Below, one piece after another: positions 24,119 through 33,642 of a stretch of 64,000 nucleotides of DNA. The stretch's first letter is position 1; each line of letters opens with the position of its first letter. Under the pieces are notes generated by a model that worked only from the letters and a program-made list of their open reading frames with translations, had not been told where the DNA came from and did no database searches. A program made the position numbers and the translations under genes. Source of the DNA: Bacteroidales bacterium (GTDB lineage Bacteria; Bacteroidota; Bacteroidia; Bacteroidales; UBA10428); the NCBI GenBank assembly GCA_016929525.1, contig JAFGIP010000117.1, positions 78,304-142,303 on the forward strand, read 5' to 3'.

Positions 24119-25972
24119 TTACTTTTCTATTTTGTTTTTAGTTAATGGTGATCTTAAAATGCTGTTGTAAACCTTTTGATAAAAGGCTATTACTGACAGA
24201 CTGTCCTTTGGTGTCATTGTACCTTTATTAACAGTAAAACTCTTTGTGGTAAGATAATAATTATATATCAGTGAATCGGATACGAAGCCAACACCATTAT
24301 TGAAGGCAAAAACCGTTTTGTCAGGAACAAATTCAGCAAGAATATTTTTACTGAAAATAAATTCGTCACAATTAATATTCAGTTGCGGAAGTAAAGTGGC
24401 AGCCAGATCCGTTTGATTACAGTATGTTGAAATTATTGTATCAGACAGGGTTAATGCACCCCCGTACCATATCATCGGAATATGAAATTTTCCGGGATCA
24501 TCATACTTCAAATCCCCCGGTAACTTTGATCCGTGATCTGCAATGAATATGACCAGGGTGTTTTTTAATATTCCCATAGTTTTCAGAGAGTCAATAAATC
24601 TTCCGATATGGAGGTCTGTATAATGTACCGAATTGCAAAATTTCGCTTCTTCATTATTCCCTTCAACTAAAGGAATTACAGGACTATCATACGGAGTATG
24701 ACTGCTTAGTGTGAAGAGTGTTATAAAGAAAGGGGGGCGGATATTTTTAATATCGTGAGCTACCCTTTGAAGCAGGAATTCATCCGGTACTCCCCAGTTA
24801 ATTGACCTCTGATCAGATGGAAAATCTTTCTCTTCAATAATGTGTTCAATACCTGCATTGATCAGGTAAGATTTATAATTAGCAAATTCGATATTTCCTC
24901 CATAGTAGAAGTAAGTGCTATAATCATTACTTCTTAGTTTCTTTGGGATAGCAGGAATATGTTCTGTTTTATCTGAATACTTGATCAGTGAGGATGTCGG
25001 TTGGGAAGGGAATCCGCCCATTGTGGCCAGCATGCCTTTATCCGTACGGTCGCCGCTTGCATACATGTTGGAAAAAAGTATACCGTCTTTTGCAAGTTTA
25101 TCAAGATTTGGTGTTAACTGTTTTGATTTGCCCAGGCAGCCTACTGTATTTGCTGTAAAACTTTCAAGGACAATAAGAATAATGTTTGGATCTTCAATTT
25201 CCAATACCCTTTGATAAACAGATGAACTTTCAGTGAAATCAGAGGCATAACTATCTGCTTCTTTTTCAGAGATACCAGTAAAAGGATTCTGTTCTATCTC
25301 CATATTCAATATTGAAAAACCAACATTCCATGGCAGATTTACTGAAGCATGATTAAGAAAACTTATTTCATTAAAGTAGGCTGAAGCAGTACTAACGGGA
25401 CTTCCGCCTATACCTCCCCTGATGGGGATGATCATAAATCCAAGTATTAATAGTATAAGGGAGGAAGTCATTAGTTTTTTCTCTTCAACAAGAACAGTGT
25501 TCTTAAAAAGCCGGTTGAATAAGTATATAAAGAAAGTAAATAATGCTGTTCCGATAATGAAATGAAACAACAAATACCAATAGCTTACTGCTGAAAAAGC
25601 TTCATCAGGCTTGCTCAAATAAAGCAAGGGAGTGTAATCCATTCTGAATCCCCATTCGCGATATAACCCCAGGTCTGCTGCCGCAAGTATTGAAAATAAA
25701 AAGATTATGATATAGGTATATATTCTTATTATCCTGAGAAACAGGACTGAATTGATAAATACTGAAATAAAAAGTATGATTAAAGGCATGAGCAACAGGT
25801 ATCCGGAAGCAGAAATATCCAGCCTGAGTCCATGGAAGTATATTTCCCACCAATGTGAAAAAAGGGGAAAAGACTCACGCCAGAAATAAATCAGAAAAAC
25901 AAACTTTAATACGAAGAAAAAGAATAACCAGTAGAGGAAATATTTCGTCAGATAGATAATTCTTGAAAGCAT
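24119..25972 (-). CDS. LtaS-like sulfatase-fold phosphoglycerol/phosphoethanolamine transferase
   Basis: This 617-residue membrane enzyme has five N-terminal transmembrane helices (to about residue 190) and an extracellular alkaline-phosphatase/sulfatase-fold domain. The metal-binding start is 'IILIVLESFTA', the nucleophile is T310 in 'GDRTDKG' as in lipoteichoic acid synthase, and the C-terminal metal block is 'IFIADHGSK'. 'LFTLSSHTPYD' is also conserved. In Gram-negative Bacteroidota such proteins transfer phosphoglycerol or phosphoethanolamine from a phospholipid to envelope glycans or lipids. It is transcribed in the same direction as the exopolysaccharide operon but sits 243 bp upstream of the Wza-like gene, so it is probably a separate unit. 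Confidence 0.85.
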   Translation of the reverse strand: MLSRIIYLTKYFLYWLFFFFVLKFVFLIYFWRESFPLFSHWWEIYFHGLRLDISASGYLLLMPLIILFISVFINSVLFLRIIRIYTYIIIFLFSILAAADLGLYREWGFRMDYTPLLYLSKPDEAFSAVSYWYLLFHFIIGTALFTFFIYLFNRLFKNTVLVEEKKLMTSSLILLILGFMIIPIRGGIGGSPVSTASAYFNEISFLNHASVNLPWNVGFSILNMEIEQNPFTGISEKEADSYASDFTESSSVYQRVLEIEDPNIILIVLESFTANTVGCLGKSKQLTPNLDKLAKDGILFSNMYASGDRTDKGMLATMGGFPSQPTSSLIKYSDKTEHIPAIPKKLRSNDYSTYFYYGGNIEFANYKSYLINAGIEHIIEEKDFPSDQRSINWGVPDEFLLQRVAHDIKNIRPPFFITLFTLSSHTPYDSPVIPLVEGNNEEAKFCNSVHYTDLHIGRFIDSLKTMGILKNTLVIFIADHGSKLPGDLKYDDPGKFHIPMIWYGGALTLSDTIISTYCNQTDLAATLLPQLNINCDEFIFSKNILAEFVPDKTVFAFNNGVGFVSDSLIYNYYLTTKSFTVNKGTMTPKDSLSVIAFYQKVYNSILRSPLTKNKIEK

Positions 25973-26158
25973 TATTAATGTATAAGCTTTTTGTAATATA
26001 AAAATTCAAATTTAAACACACCGCGTGTTCTTCGCAAGTTAAATTTCCAGACAGGATGAAGTTATGTGGTAAACCGAGCAGCACCATTACGTTCGTATTT
26101 GTGGGAAAATACGTATCTGTTATATAGTACTTTGTCTGGCTCTACTGTGATTAAATAA

Positions 26159-26185
26159 AAACGCTGCACAAAAAGGGCAGCGTTT
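26159..26185 (-). terminator. Terminator downstream of the Thx-like gene
   Basis: AAACGCTGC and GCAGCGTTT form a 9-bp stem around a 9-nt loop. On the minus strand the stem is followed by TTTTTATTTAA. It lies 34 bp after the stop of the Thx-like gene, so it is a standard rho-independent terminator for that gene. Confidence 0.85.
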
Positions 26186-26218
26186 GCAGGCAATTTTTAT
26201 ATTTTCATCAGAAGATTT

Positions 26219-26755
26219 TTATTCCCCGGGTTTATCTTCTTCAGATTTAGGTTCATTTTTTTTAGTTTCCGCTGTTTTCTTTTCAGCTACTTTTTTTTCT
26301 GCCTTCTTTTCTTGCTTCGGAGCAGCTTTTTCGTCTTTCTTATCTTCTTTTTTATCTGTTTTGGCCTTTGGTTCTGCTTTTTCCTTTATCTCTTTGACTG
26401 TCTGCTTTTGTTCTTTGGTTTCCTTTTCTTCTTTAACCCTATCAACAGCAGTTTCTTCTTTTCCCCTTTCTTTCTTATCTTCTTTAGCAGCTTTTTTTTC
26501 TATTTCCTTTTCTTCTTTTTCTATTACTTCCTCAGCAACTTCTTCTATTTTTTCTTTTACTTCCTCAACAACAGCTTTTGGAGATTCAGTCTCTTTCTTT
26601 TCTTTCAGGATTTCTTTTGTTGCTTTTGTTTTTTTTACGGCATCCTTTGCTGATTTACCATCAGTTTGTGCTTTTCTCTTTTTTCTGGGGCGTAATATAC
26701 CATAAGATCCTTTAATAATTTTACCTCTTTTAGTCTTTTTATCGCCTTTTCCCAT
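26219..26755 (-). CDS. Thx-type 30S ribosomal protein with an unusually long Lys/Glu-rich tail
   Basis: The first 26 residues ('MGKGDKKTKRGKIIKGSYG' then 'ILRPRKKRK') match the Thx family of small-subunit ribosomal proteins, whose Thermus member is a 26-residue peptide bound near the head of the 30S subunit. Bacteroidota versions are usually short. Here the reading frame continues to 178 residues with a low-complexity tail made almost only of K, E, A, T, D and Q, and no predicted globular domain. The tail has alternating KE blocks that may form a single charged alpha-helix or remain disordered. The gene has its own terminator, and the lack of stops over this repeat-like stretch argues that it is translated. 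The function of the tail is not known. Confidence 0.75.
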   Translation of the reverse strand: MGKGDKKTKRGKIIKGSYGILRPRKKRKAQTDGKSAKDAVKKTKATKEILKEKKETESPKAVVEEVKEKIEEVAEEVIEKEEKEIEKKAAKEDKKERGKEETAVDRVKEEKETKEQKQTVKEIKEKAEPKAKTDKKEDKKDEKAAPKQEKKAEKKVAEKKTAETKKNEPKSEEDKPGE

Positions 26756-26942
26756 TTTATTGAGTTTATAGATTAGGCCGCAAAAATAGTAAACATTTTG
26801 AATTATGGAGATATAATTATTTTTGGTTTAACATTAATTATTACATATAAATAAAAATAAAAAGGATCATTAAATTATTTTAGTTCAAAAATTATATGAT
26901 ATAAATGTAAGTCTTGATTAATCGCTATCTAATAAAAAAATA

Positions 26943-27626
26943 TTGAAAAAACATAATAATAATAATAAATCAATCCTGAAATTCAATCATATAATTTTCG
27001 ATCTTGACGGTACGATTAGTGATCCAACGATTGGTATCAGAAATTCACTTGAGTATTCTGTAAGGAAAATGGGGATTAATTTTGATATCTCCTCTCGTTT
27101 TAATGAATTCATCGGGCCTCCTTTGCATATTGGAATTGGAAGTATTATGGGGCTGTCAGAAAATGATACTGAAAAGGCGGTTAAATATTTTCGTGAGTAT
27201 TATGCTAAGGCCGGATTATATGAAAATATAACCTATCCGGGAATAAAAGAACTGTTTGACAAACTAAAAGAAAGAAAGGCCGAAATATACATTGCGACAT
27301 CAAAATATGAAAAGTATGCTCTTAAGGTAATTGATAATCATGGGCTTTCAGAACACATAACATTTTTAGCCGGAGCCGATTACAAGGGTTCGGGTGCTGA
27401 AAAAGAATCTTTGATTAAACGAGTAATAGATAAAATAATTGATGAAGACAGAAAAAATATAGTAATGATTGGTGATCGCAGTTTTGATATTCTTGCCGCT
27501 AAAAGAATGCAAATATCTGCAGTTGCAGTTTTATACGGATTCGGAACTGAGGAAGAGTTAAGTGAGGCAGGGGCAGATTATATAGTGAGAAACGTCCAGG
27601 AACTTTCTGATTTACTTATAAGTTAA
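26943..27626 (+). CDS. HAD-superfamily phosphatase (phosphoglycolate phosphatase/Gph-like)
   Basis: This 227-residue protein has the HAD nucleophile motif 'FDLDGTISDP' (D20/D22), motif II 'YIATSKYEKYA', and the metal-binding motif 'VMIGDRSFDILAAK' near the C-terminus. An alpha-helical cap domain lies between motifs I and II. This is the subfamily I layout of phosphoglycolate phosphatase and related sugar-phosphate phosphatases. The only plausible start is a TTG at 26943, because no in-frame ATG lies before motif I. An AAT-repeat encodes the odd 'HNNNNK' at residues 4-9. It is divergent from the Thx-like gene, with 187 bp between. Substrate not predictable. Confidence 0.8.
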   Translation: MKKHNNNNKSILKFNHIIFDLDGTISDPTIGIRNSLEYSVRKMGINFDISSRFNEFIGPPLHIGIGSIMGLSENDTEKAVKYFREYYAKAGLYENITYPGIKELFDKLKERKAEIYIATSKYEKYALKVIDNHGLSEHITFLAGADYKGSGAEKESLIKRVIDKIIDEDRKNIVMIGDRSFDILAAKRMQISAVAVLYGFGTEEELSEAGADYIVRNVQELSDLLIS

Positions 27627-27744
27627 GTAAAAACCGATATATGTTCTTTTAGCCTGTGTTAAAAGTTAACAATATGCGTCTTTTCCCCCTAATTATTTAA
27701 ATATCATTTTATAACTTGGTATTCTACCATTTTTTTAAAATTGT

Positions 27745-28755
27745 ATGCGCCGGCTTTTCTTTTTGTTTATTTATATTCTGACTTTTATTCAAATATCAGC
27801 AAAGAATGAGGATTCAACGGATGTAATCAATAACATTTATTTCGAATCACTAAAGGATAAGCTTACCATTTATATCTATGGTATTTCAAAGTTCAATGAT
27901 TTTCAACTTAAAAACACAGACAGAAATGATATTATAAAATATTCCCCAAATTCGAATCTGAACCTGGGCCTTGGTTTTAATTATCGCTGGGTGGGCATTG
28001 GTGCAGCTTTTAATTTTAAATTCATAAATAACGATAACGAAATCTATGGTGAAACTTCAAGTATGGATCTGCAACTGGACTTATATAGCAGGAGAGTACT
28101 TTTTACGGGAAGCATGCAATATTATAAAGGCTTTTACTGGAAAAATGTTGACGAATATTATTCCGACTGGAGTATTGAAGACTCTGTAATTATAAGACCT
28201 GATATTTCAACATTTACTTTCAGTACAAGTGCTATATACACATTCAATAACGATAAATTTTCATTTAAAGCGGCTTTTGCAAACAATGAATGGCAGAAAA
28301 AGAGTGCAGGTTCATGGCTGGCAGGTTCGTATTTCTCACTATACGGAGTTAATGCCGATTCAACTCTGGTACCTGATATTGCTATGTCTTCATATCCACT
28401 TTATGATAGTCTTGCAGCTCTCTATTCCTATTCAATTGGCGGGTCTTTTGGTTATGCTTATTCTCTTGTTATCAAGGAACATTTCTTTATAAGCGCAGCG
28501 TTAATGCTGGGGATATCTGTTCAGACTTACAAAGCACAGGATATTAATGCAACCATTCTTGATTCTGGTGTCAAACTCTCCACAAAATCACACTTCCGGT
28601 TTGCAATTGGTTTCAATAGTGAAAGAATGTATTATGGTATATCTGCTGTTGCAGACAGCTATCTGACTAAAAATGAAAAGCAGTCGGAACTCTCGTACAA
28701 TTTCGGAAAAATTCGTATTTTTTATGGATACCGCTTTAATGTTGGGGATAAATAA
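27745..28755 (+). CDS. DUF4421 family outer-membrane-type protein
   Basis: This 336-residue protein has a signal peptide (MRRLFFLFIYILTFIQISA) and a series of amphipathic beta strands ('NLNLGLGFNYRWVGIGAAFNF', 'HFRFAIGFNSERMYYGISAVA', 'IRIFYGYRFNVGDK'). This is the pattern of the Bacteroidota DUF4421 family, and the strand pattern ending in an aromatic-rich C-terminal strand fits an outer-membrane beta-barrel. No function is known for the family. The gene stands alone and ends at a strong bidirectional terminator shared with the convergent kdsA gene. Confidence 0.75.
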   Translation: MRRLFFLFIYILTFIQISAKNEDSTDVINNIYFESLKDKLTIYIYGISKFNDFQLKNTDRNDIIKYSPNSNLNLGLGFNYRWVGIGAAFNFKFINNDNEIYGETSSMDLQLDLYSRRVLFTGSMQYYKGFYWKNVDEYYSDWSIEDSVIIRPDISTFTFSTSAIYTFNNDKFSFKAAFANNEWQKKSAGSWLAGSYFSLYGVNADSTLVPDIAMSSYPLYDSLAALYSYSIGGSFGYAYSLVIKEHFFISAALMLGISVQTYKAQDINATILDSGVKLSTKSHFRFAIGFNSERMYYGISAVADSYLTKNEKQSELSYNFGKIRIFYGYRFNVGDK

Positions 28756-28802
28756 AAGTTTGTAGGAATTATTATCTGCGACATATTAAATAGTAATAAT
28801 AA

Positions 28803-28846
28803 AGAAAGCTTGCAGGTAAGGAAAGAAGTGCAAGCTTTCTGTTTTA
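28803..28846. terminator. Bidirectional terminator between DUF4421 and kdsA genes
   Basis: A perfect 12-bp stem (AGAAAGCTTGCA at 28803-28814 and its complement at 28829-28840) with a 14-nt loop is followed by GTTTT on the plus strand and by TTATTATTACTATTT on the minus strand. It lies between convergent genes and can serve both. Confidence 0.85.
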
Positions 28847-28970
28847 TGGGTCAAATCGTTAGGGCTAATGGGCAATAAATATAGCTATTTCAATTTATTT
28901 TCCAAGCTTTCATTGAAAAAATCTTAGAATTATTTTTACTGATTATTTAAAACAGGAATCAATATAATGA

Positions 28971-29786
28971 TCATAAATCATTAACAGTCAGTTTGATCTT
29001 GGTTAGTTTTTCCAGTAGTGATCCGACTTTATTTAATTGCAGCATATTTGCCCCATCAGATTTTGCTTTTGAGGGTTGGGGGTGTGTTTCCATGAAAATA
29101 CCATCAACACCTACTGAAATACCTGCCCGGGCAATGGTTTCAATCAGATCGGGTATGCCTCCTGAAACTCCTTCCGGTTGATTTGGCTGCTGAAGCGAGT
29201 GTGTAATATCCAATATAACAGGAAAACCGAACTTTTGCATCTGGATGATTCCCCTGTAATCAACAATAAGATCACCATATCCGAACATTGTACCTCTTTC
29301 GGTAAGCATCACCTGGCTGTTCCCGCTTGAGGTTATTTTTTCAACGGCAAATTTCATCGATTGTGGTGCAAGGAATTGTCCTTTTTTAATATTTATTATT
29401 TTGCCTGTTCTGGCTGCTGCAATAAGCAAATCAGTCTGCCTGCATAAAAAGGCCGGTATTTGTATAATATCAACATGCTTTGCAGCAATTTCCGCCTCGT
29501 TTGCTGCGTGAATATCAGTCACAACATGTATGCTCAATTCTTTTCTTATATCTGAAAGGATCTGCAGAGCTTTGGTATCTCCAATACCTGAAAATGAATC
29601 ACCTTTTGATCTGTTTGCTTTTCTGTAAGAAGCTTTGAAAACGAATGGAATGTTCAGTTTGTTGGTTATTTCTTTCAAATGCTCAGCGATTTCAAAGCAT
29701 ATATCCCTGCTTTCTACAACACAGGGACCTGCAAGCAGGAAAAAGTTTTTTGATTTGGTTAAATAGTCTGTTGATATTGTATTCAT
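28971..29786 (-). CDS. kdsA: 3-deoxy-8-phosphooctulonate (KDO-8-P) synthase
   Basis: This 271-residue cytoplasmic TIM-barrel enzyme condenses phosphoenolpyruvate with arabinose-5-phosphate to give KDO-8-phosphate for lipopolysaccharide inner core. Recognised blocks are 'LLAGPCVVESRD', 'PFVFKASYRKANRSKGDSFSG', 'VVTDIHAANEAE', 'DIIQIPAFLCRQTDLL' and 'VGVDGIFMETHPQPSKAKSDG'. Cys22 in AGPC corresponds to the metal-ligand Cys of class II (metal-dependent) enzymes such as that of Aquifex. The E. coli metal-independent enzyme has Asn there. Full length for the family. It is a stand-alone gene, not grouped with other KDO genes here. Confidence 0.95.
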   Translation of the reverse strand: MNTISTDYLTKSKNFFLLAGPCVVESRDICFEIAEHLKEITNKLNIPFVFKASYRKANRSKGDSFSGIGDTKALQILSDIRKELSIHVVTDIHAANEAEIAAKHVDIIQIPAFLCRQTDLLIAAARTGKIINIKKGQFLAPQSMKFAVEKITSSGNSQVMLTERGTMFGYGDLIVDYRGIIQMQKFGFPVILDITHSLQQPNQPEGVSGGIPDLIETIARAGISVGVDGIFMETHPQPSKAKSDGANMLQLNKVGSLLEKLTKIKLTVNDL

Positions 29787-30014
29787 TTATTTTTTTATAA
29801 GATAATTTGACATTGTAAAATTCAATGTAATTCACCTAATATAACAATATTATCAAGATTTTATTTTTATAGATATAAAACATACAAAGATAATGAGTTA
29901 AGAAATGTTCTAAATAAACATTAAAGAGAGCACTTAAGCAATTTTTTATTTGCAAGTGATTTCTTGAAATTATTTATTTGCAAAGCGAAATAAATCTTAG
30001 TTAATCCTAATTAT

Positions 30015-32156
30015 ATGAAACACGTACTCACATTCTTGATAATTTTTTCAGGTCTTTTTTTACATGAAGCTAAAGCTCAGAGACGATTAAGCGATACGGC
30101 TTTTACATATTTCAGGGGAATTGAAGAACCACCTTCTAACTGGAATGAAAATGGTTTTGATGATAGCGGTTGGTCTGAGGGAAGTTATAGTATTGGTTTT
30201 GGTGATTCCGATGATCATACGGTAATTGAACCGGCATCATCGGTTTATACAAGGCACTATTTCAATATTGATGAGACAGATTCAATTGAAGAAATGATTC
30301 TTCTGATAGACTTTGATGATGGTTTTGTTGCGTATCTGAACGGGGTGGAGTTTGCACGGGTGAACATGGGCAAGATAGGCTCACCGACATGCTTCGATCA
30401 GCTGGCAGACAGATCACACGAAGCCTATAAATACAGGAATCTACAGTATGTGGTTCCGGGATATTATATAGATAATGAACTTATTTCAGGCAATCTGGTC
30501 TACGGAGAAAATGTTATTGCAATAGAGGTGCACAATGATAGTATCGATGGCAGCGACCTAAGCATGGAACACGGGATATACGATATTACAGATGCGTATT
30601 ATAATATTTTTTCTGTTTTTTCCCGGTATAAAAGATGCATGGAGCTGGACTCTACCGAGCTGCCTGTAATAAAGATAGAATCGGATGAATTCGGGATTCC
30701 CCATAAAAGGATAGAAGTGCCTGCATATATTGAAATTATTGATAAGGGTAGTAACGGTTATAATAAACCGTATAAAACGGAACCTGTTCATGCCGGACCT
30801 GTTAAGATTGAATTAAGGGGCGAATCTTCTTCGACTTTTCCAAAACAGTCGTTCGACTTTGAGTTGAAACAGGAAAATAGTGCTGATACCAGTATTTCAC
30901 TTTTAGGTATGCCTGAAGAGGAAGACTGGATACTTCAGGGGCCTTTTGCTGATAAAAGCCAGATAAGAAATGCGTTCATTTACGATCTTGGGAACAGGAC
31001 ACAATATTGGAATCCGCATGTCAGATTTTGTGAAGTAATAATTAATGGTGAGTATGTTGGGTTATATAATCTTATTGAAAAGATTAAGCGCGATGATGAA
31101 AGACTTGATTTAGCCAATCTGCGGCCCGAAGAAATTTCAGGAATTGACCTTACGGGTGGTTACATCGTTAAATATGATAAGGGACCTGGCGGGCTTCAAA
31201 TTGTATATCCAAAGGAAAGCGATCTTCAGCCTGAACAGGAAGAATATATAAGAGGACATTTTGATGAATATTATTCCGTATTAGGATCTGAAATGGGGCT
31301 TGACCATTTCGTAGGGTACCCAAGATATATCGACGTAAATTCTCTTATCGAGTTGATAATTATATCGGAACTGTCAAAAAACTGTGATGCTTATATGTAT
31401 AGTTCTTACATGTATAAAGACCGCAATGACAGAGACAGCAGGATTGTTTTTGGGCCTTTATGGGATTTCGATTTATGCTTTGGAAATTCTCAATGGCAGG
31501 AGGGTTTTCAGACAGAAGAATGGCAATTTGATTATCGCACAAATAATAAATTTAAGATAACGCGTCTTTTCCAGGATCCCTCTCTGGTTGAAGCTTTCGC
31601 TAACAGATGGTTTGAGTTGCGTGAGCAATATCTGCACACCGATTCACTGATAAGTAAATTAGATATGATGGTCAGTACTTATCAGGAGGCAATTGACAGA
31701 AATTATGAGGTATGGCCTGTAATTGATGAAGGACTGTTTTTCCCCGCCTATGAAGTTTATACATACGAAGAGGAAATAAATTATATCAAAAACTGGTTGC
31801 TTGCACGTTTAGACTGGATTGATAACAATATTTATAATATCTATTATCCGGTTACTTCTACAGATGATGTCATTATTTCTGAAGGGGGAACTTTGAATCA
31901 AATAAATGTATTCCCGAATCCATTTCAAAATGAGTTAAACTTAAAACTTAATCTGGAAATTGCAGGTAATGTGGATGTTAATATAGTGCATATGAACGGG
32001 GCACAGTTTTCTTTATTGCAGAACGCTTATCTTGATCCGGGAGAATATTTCCTGCAACTGAATATCAGCTCAGATTTACCTGAAGGTATGTATTTACTTC
32101 GTATACTTCAGAATGGTAAGCCTGTTGGAAGTATAAAAGTGCTGAAAGTAAATTAG
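30015..32156 (+). CDS. Secreted CotH-kinase family protein with T9SS sorting domain
   Basis: This 713-residue protein has a signal peptide (about 1-21) and an N-terminal beta-sandwich at about 22-190 ('NWNENGFDDSGWSEGSYSIGFGD', 'YLNGVEFARVNM'), like the jelly-roll domains that precede CotH. The CotH kinase domain spans about 220-600, with 'IELRGESSSTFPKQSF', 'DKSQIRNAFIYDL', 'YVGLYNLIEKIKRDDERLDL' and 'GPLWDFDLCFGNS'. A T9SS type A domain from about 635 ('VFPNPFQNELNLKLN') ends the protein. CotH family members are atypical protein kinases known from Bacillus spore coats and from secreted proteins. Here it should be exported to the cell surface. Its stop is 1 bp from that of convergent rarA, with no terminator between. 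Confidence 0.85.
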   Translation: MKHVLTFLIIFSGLFLHEAKAQRRLSDTAFTYFRGIEEPPSNWNENGFDDSGWSEGSYSIGFGDSDDHTVIEPASSVYTRHYFNIDETDSIEEMILLIDFDDGFVAYLNGVEFARVNMGKIGSPTCFDQLADRSHEAYKYRNLQYVVPGYYIDNELISGNLVYGENVIAIEVHNDSIDGSDLSMEHGIYDITDAYYNIFSVFSRYKRCMELDSTELPVIKIESDEFGIPHKRIEVPAYIEIIDKGSNGYNKPYKTEPVHAGPVKIELRGESSSTFPKQSFDFELKQENSADTSISLLGMPEEEDWILQGPFADKSQIRNAFIYDLGNRTQYWNPHVRFCEVIINGEYVGLYNLIEKIKRDDERLDLANLRPEEISGIDLTGGYIVKYDKGPGGLQIVYPKESDLQPEQEEYIRGHFDEYYSVLGSEMGLDHFVGYPRYIDVNSLIELIIISELSKNCDAYMYSSYMYKDRNDRDSRIVFGPLWDFDLCFGNSQWQEGFQTEEWQFDYRTNNKFKITRLFQDPSLVEAFANRWFELREQYLHTDSLISKLDMMVSTYQEAIDRNYEVWPVIDEGLFFPAYEVYTYEEEINYIKNWLLARLDWIDNNIYNIYYPVTSTDDVIISEGGTLNQINVFPNPFQNELNLKLNLEIAGNVDVNIVHMNGAQFSLLQNAYLDPGEYFLQLNISSDLPEGMYLLRILQNGKPVGSIKVLKVN

Positions 32157-32157
32157 T

Positions 32158-33441
32158 TTAGTATTTATAGAGTTTTCCCCACATTTGTTTTAGCCTGGTT
32201 ATCAGTTCTTTTTCCCGGTTATTATTCTGGGGATTATAAAGGATTTTGCCTTTTATGCTTTCAGGCATGTAATTTTCCTCAATGAAATTATCCTGATAGT
32301 CATGGGTGTATTTATAATCCTTACCATATCCAATGTCTTTCATAAGCCTGGTAGGAGCATTTCGAAGATGGAGCGGAACGGGCAGATCGCCTGTATCTGC
32401 AACAAGTTTTTGGGCTTCGTTTATGGCCATGTATGCCGAGTTGCTTTTTGGTGAATTTGCCAGGTAAATTGTAGCTTCTGAAAGAATAATTCGCGATTCC
32501 GGCCATCCTATCATATTCACTGCTTCAAAACATGATTTAGCCAACAGTAAGGCATTCGGATTAGCTAAACCAATATCTTCAGCAGCCAGAATTACTAATC
32601 TGCGGGCAATGAATTTTGGATCTTCTCCTCCTTCAACCATGCGTGCAAGCCAATACACCGCTGCATTAGGATCACTGCCGCGAACCGATTTTATGAAGGC
32701 TGAAATAATATCATAATGCTGTTCACCATTCTTATCGTACAAGGCCATATTCTCCTGTAACTTTTCCTTGACCATCTTATTTGTGATCACAATTTTATTG
32801 TCCTTTTTTCCGGTATCGGATGAAACCAGCAGTTCAATAATATTTAAAAGCTTTCTGCCATCACCACCAGAATATCTCAGGAGTGCTTGATTTTCCCGGA
32901 TATCTATATTAAACTTCTTCAGAATTATATCATTTTGAGTTGCTTTATTTAGCAGAGCTATTAGTTCATTCTTATCAAGCGGGTTAAGGATATATACCTG
33001 GCAACGCGATAATAATGGTGATATAACCTCAAATGAAGGATTCTCTGTCGTCGCCCCTATAAGTGTAATTATACCTGCTTCAACAGCACCTAGCAGGCTG
33101 TCCTGCTGCGACTTACTAAAACGATGTATCTCATCAATGAAAAGTATCGGATTTGGATTATTAAAAAACTGCTGTTTTTTAGCTTTTTCAATGGTATCTC
33201 TTACGTCTTTTACTCCGGAGTGAACAGCACTTAATAAATAAAATGGTCTGTCCAGGGTATTGGCAATAATTCTGGCCAGTGTAGTTTTACCAACACCAGG
33301 AGGGCCCCATAGAATAAACGATGGGATTACCCCTTTTTCAATAGCCTGCCTGAGAACTGCTTTTTCACCAACCAGATGTTTTTGTCCTACATAATCTTCC
33401 AGTGTTAGTGGCCGCATTCTGTCAGCAAGTGGCTGGTTCAT
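32158..33441 (-). CDS. rarA: Replication-associated recombination protein A (RarA/MgsA AAA+ ATPase)
   Basis: This 427-residue clamp-loader-like AAA+ ATPase acts at stalled replication forks. It has Walker A 'GPPGVGKTT' at residues 46-54, Walker B 'ILFIDEIHRFSKSQQDSLL', sensor 1 'LIGATTENPSFEV', and the arginine-finger region 'PLLSRCQVY'. The C-terminal tetramerisation domain has 'SAFIKSVRGSDPNAAVYWLARM' and 'HLRNAPTRLMKD'. Length and motifs match RarA throughout. It is divergent from the SDR gene at 33643 and is probably monocistronic. Confidence is high. Confidence 0.95.
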   Translation of the reverse strand: MNQPLADRMRPLTLEDYVGQKHLVGEKAVLRQAIEKGVIPSFILWGPPGVGKTTLARIIANTLDRPFYLLSAVHSGVKDVRDTIEKAKKQQFFNNPNPILFIDEIHRFSKSQQDSLLGAVEAGIITLIGATTENPSFEVISPLLSRCQVYILNPLDKNELIALLNKATQNDIILKKFNIDIRENQALLRYSGGDGRKLLNIIELLVSSDTGKKDNKIVITNKMVKEKLQENMALYDKNGEQHYDIISAFIKSVRGSDPNAAVYWLARMVEGGEDPKFIARRLVILAAEDIGLANPNALLLAKSCFEAVNMIGWPESRIILSEATIYLANSPKSNSAYMAINEAQKLVADTGDLPVPLHLRNAPTRLMKDIGYGKDYKYTHDYQDNFIEENYMPESIKGKILYNPQNNNREKELITRLKQMWGKLYKY

Positions 33442-33642
33442 TTTCTTAAATTAAGTTAAATCTTTTTACAGTTTTCAAATTGGGTAAAAATAATGAATTC
33501 TGATAAGTGAGTGATTTTTAGTATTTATAAATAAAGAACCATGAGATGAAATAATCAAGTATGTTAATTGATTTCTAATACCAATAATAATTTTTAGTCA
33601 TATTATATATATTTGAAGAGTAATTTTCATATTTCAGCTTGT

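Noticed and set aside
24119..25972. Membership of the LtaS-like gene in the exopolysaccharide operon
   Set aside because: A 243-bp gap with a palindromic site separates it from the Wza-like gene, so separate transcription is more likely.
26184..26705. Plus-strand open frame of 173 codons, Ser/Phe-rich
   Set aside because: It is the antisense of the Lys/Glu-rich tail of the Thx-like gene; AAG/GAA-rich codons on one strand leave long stop-free frames on the other. No start context or family match.
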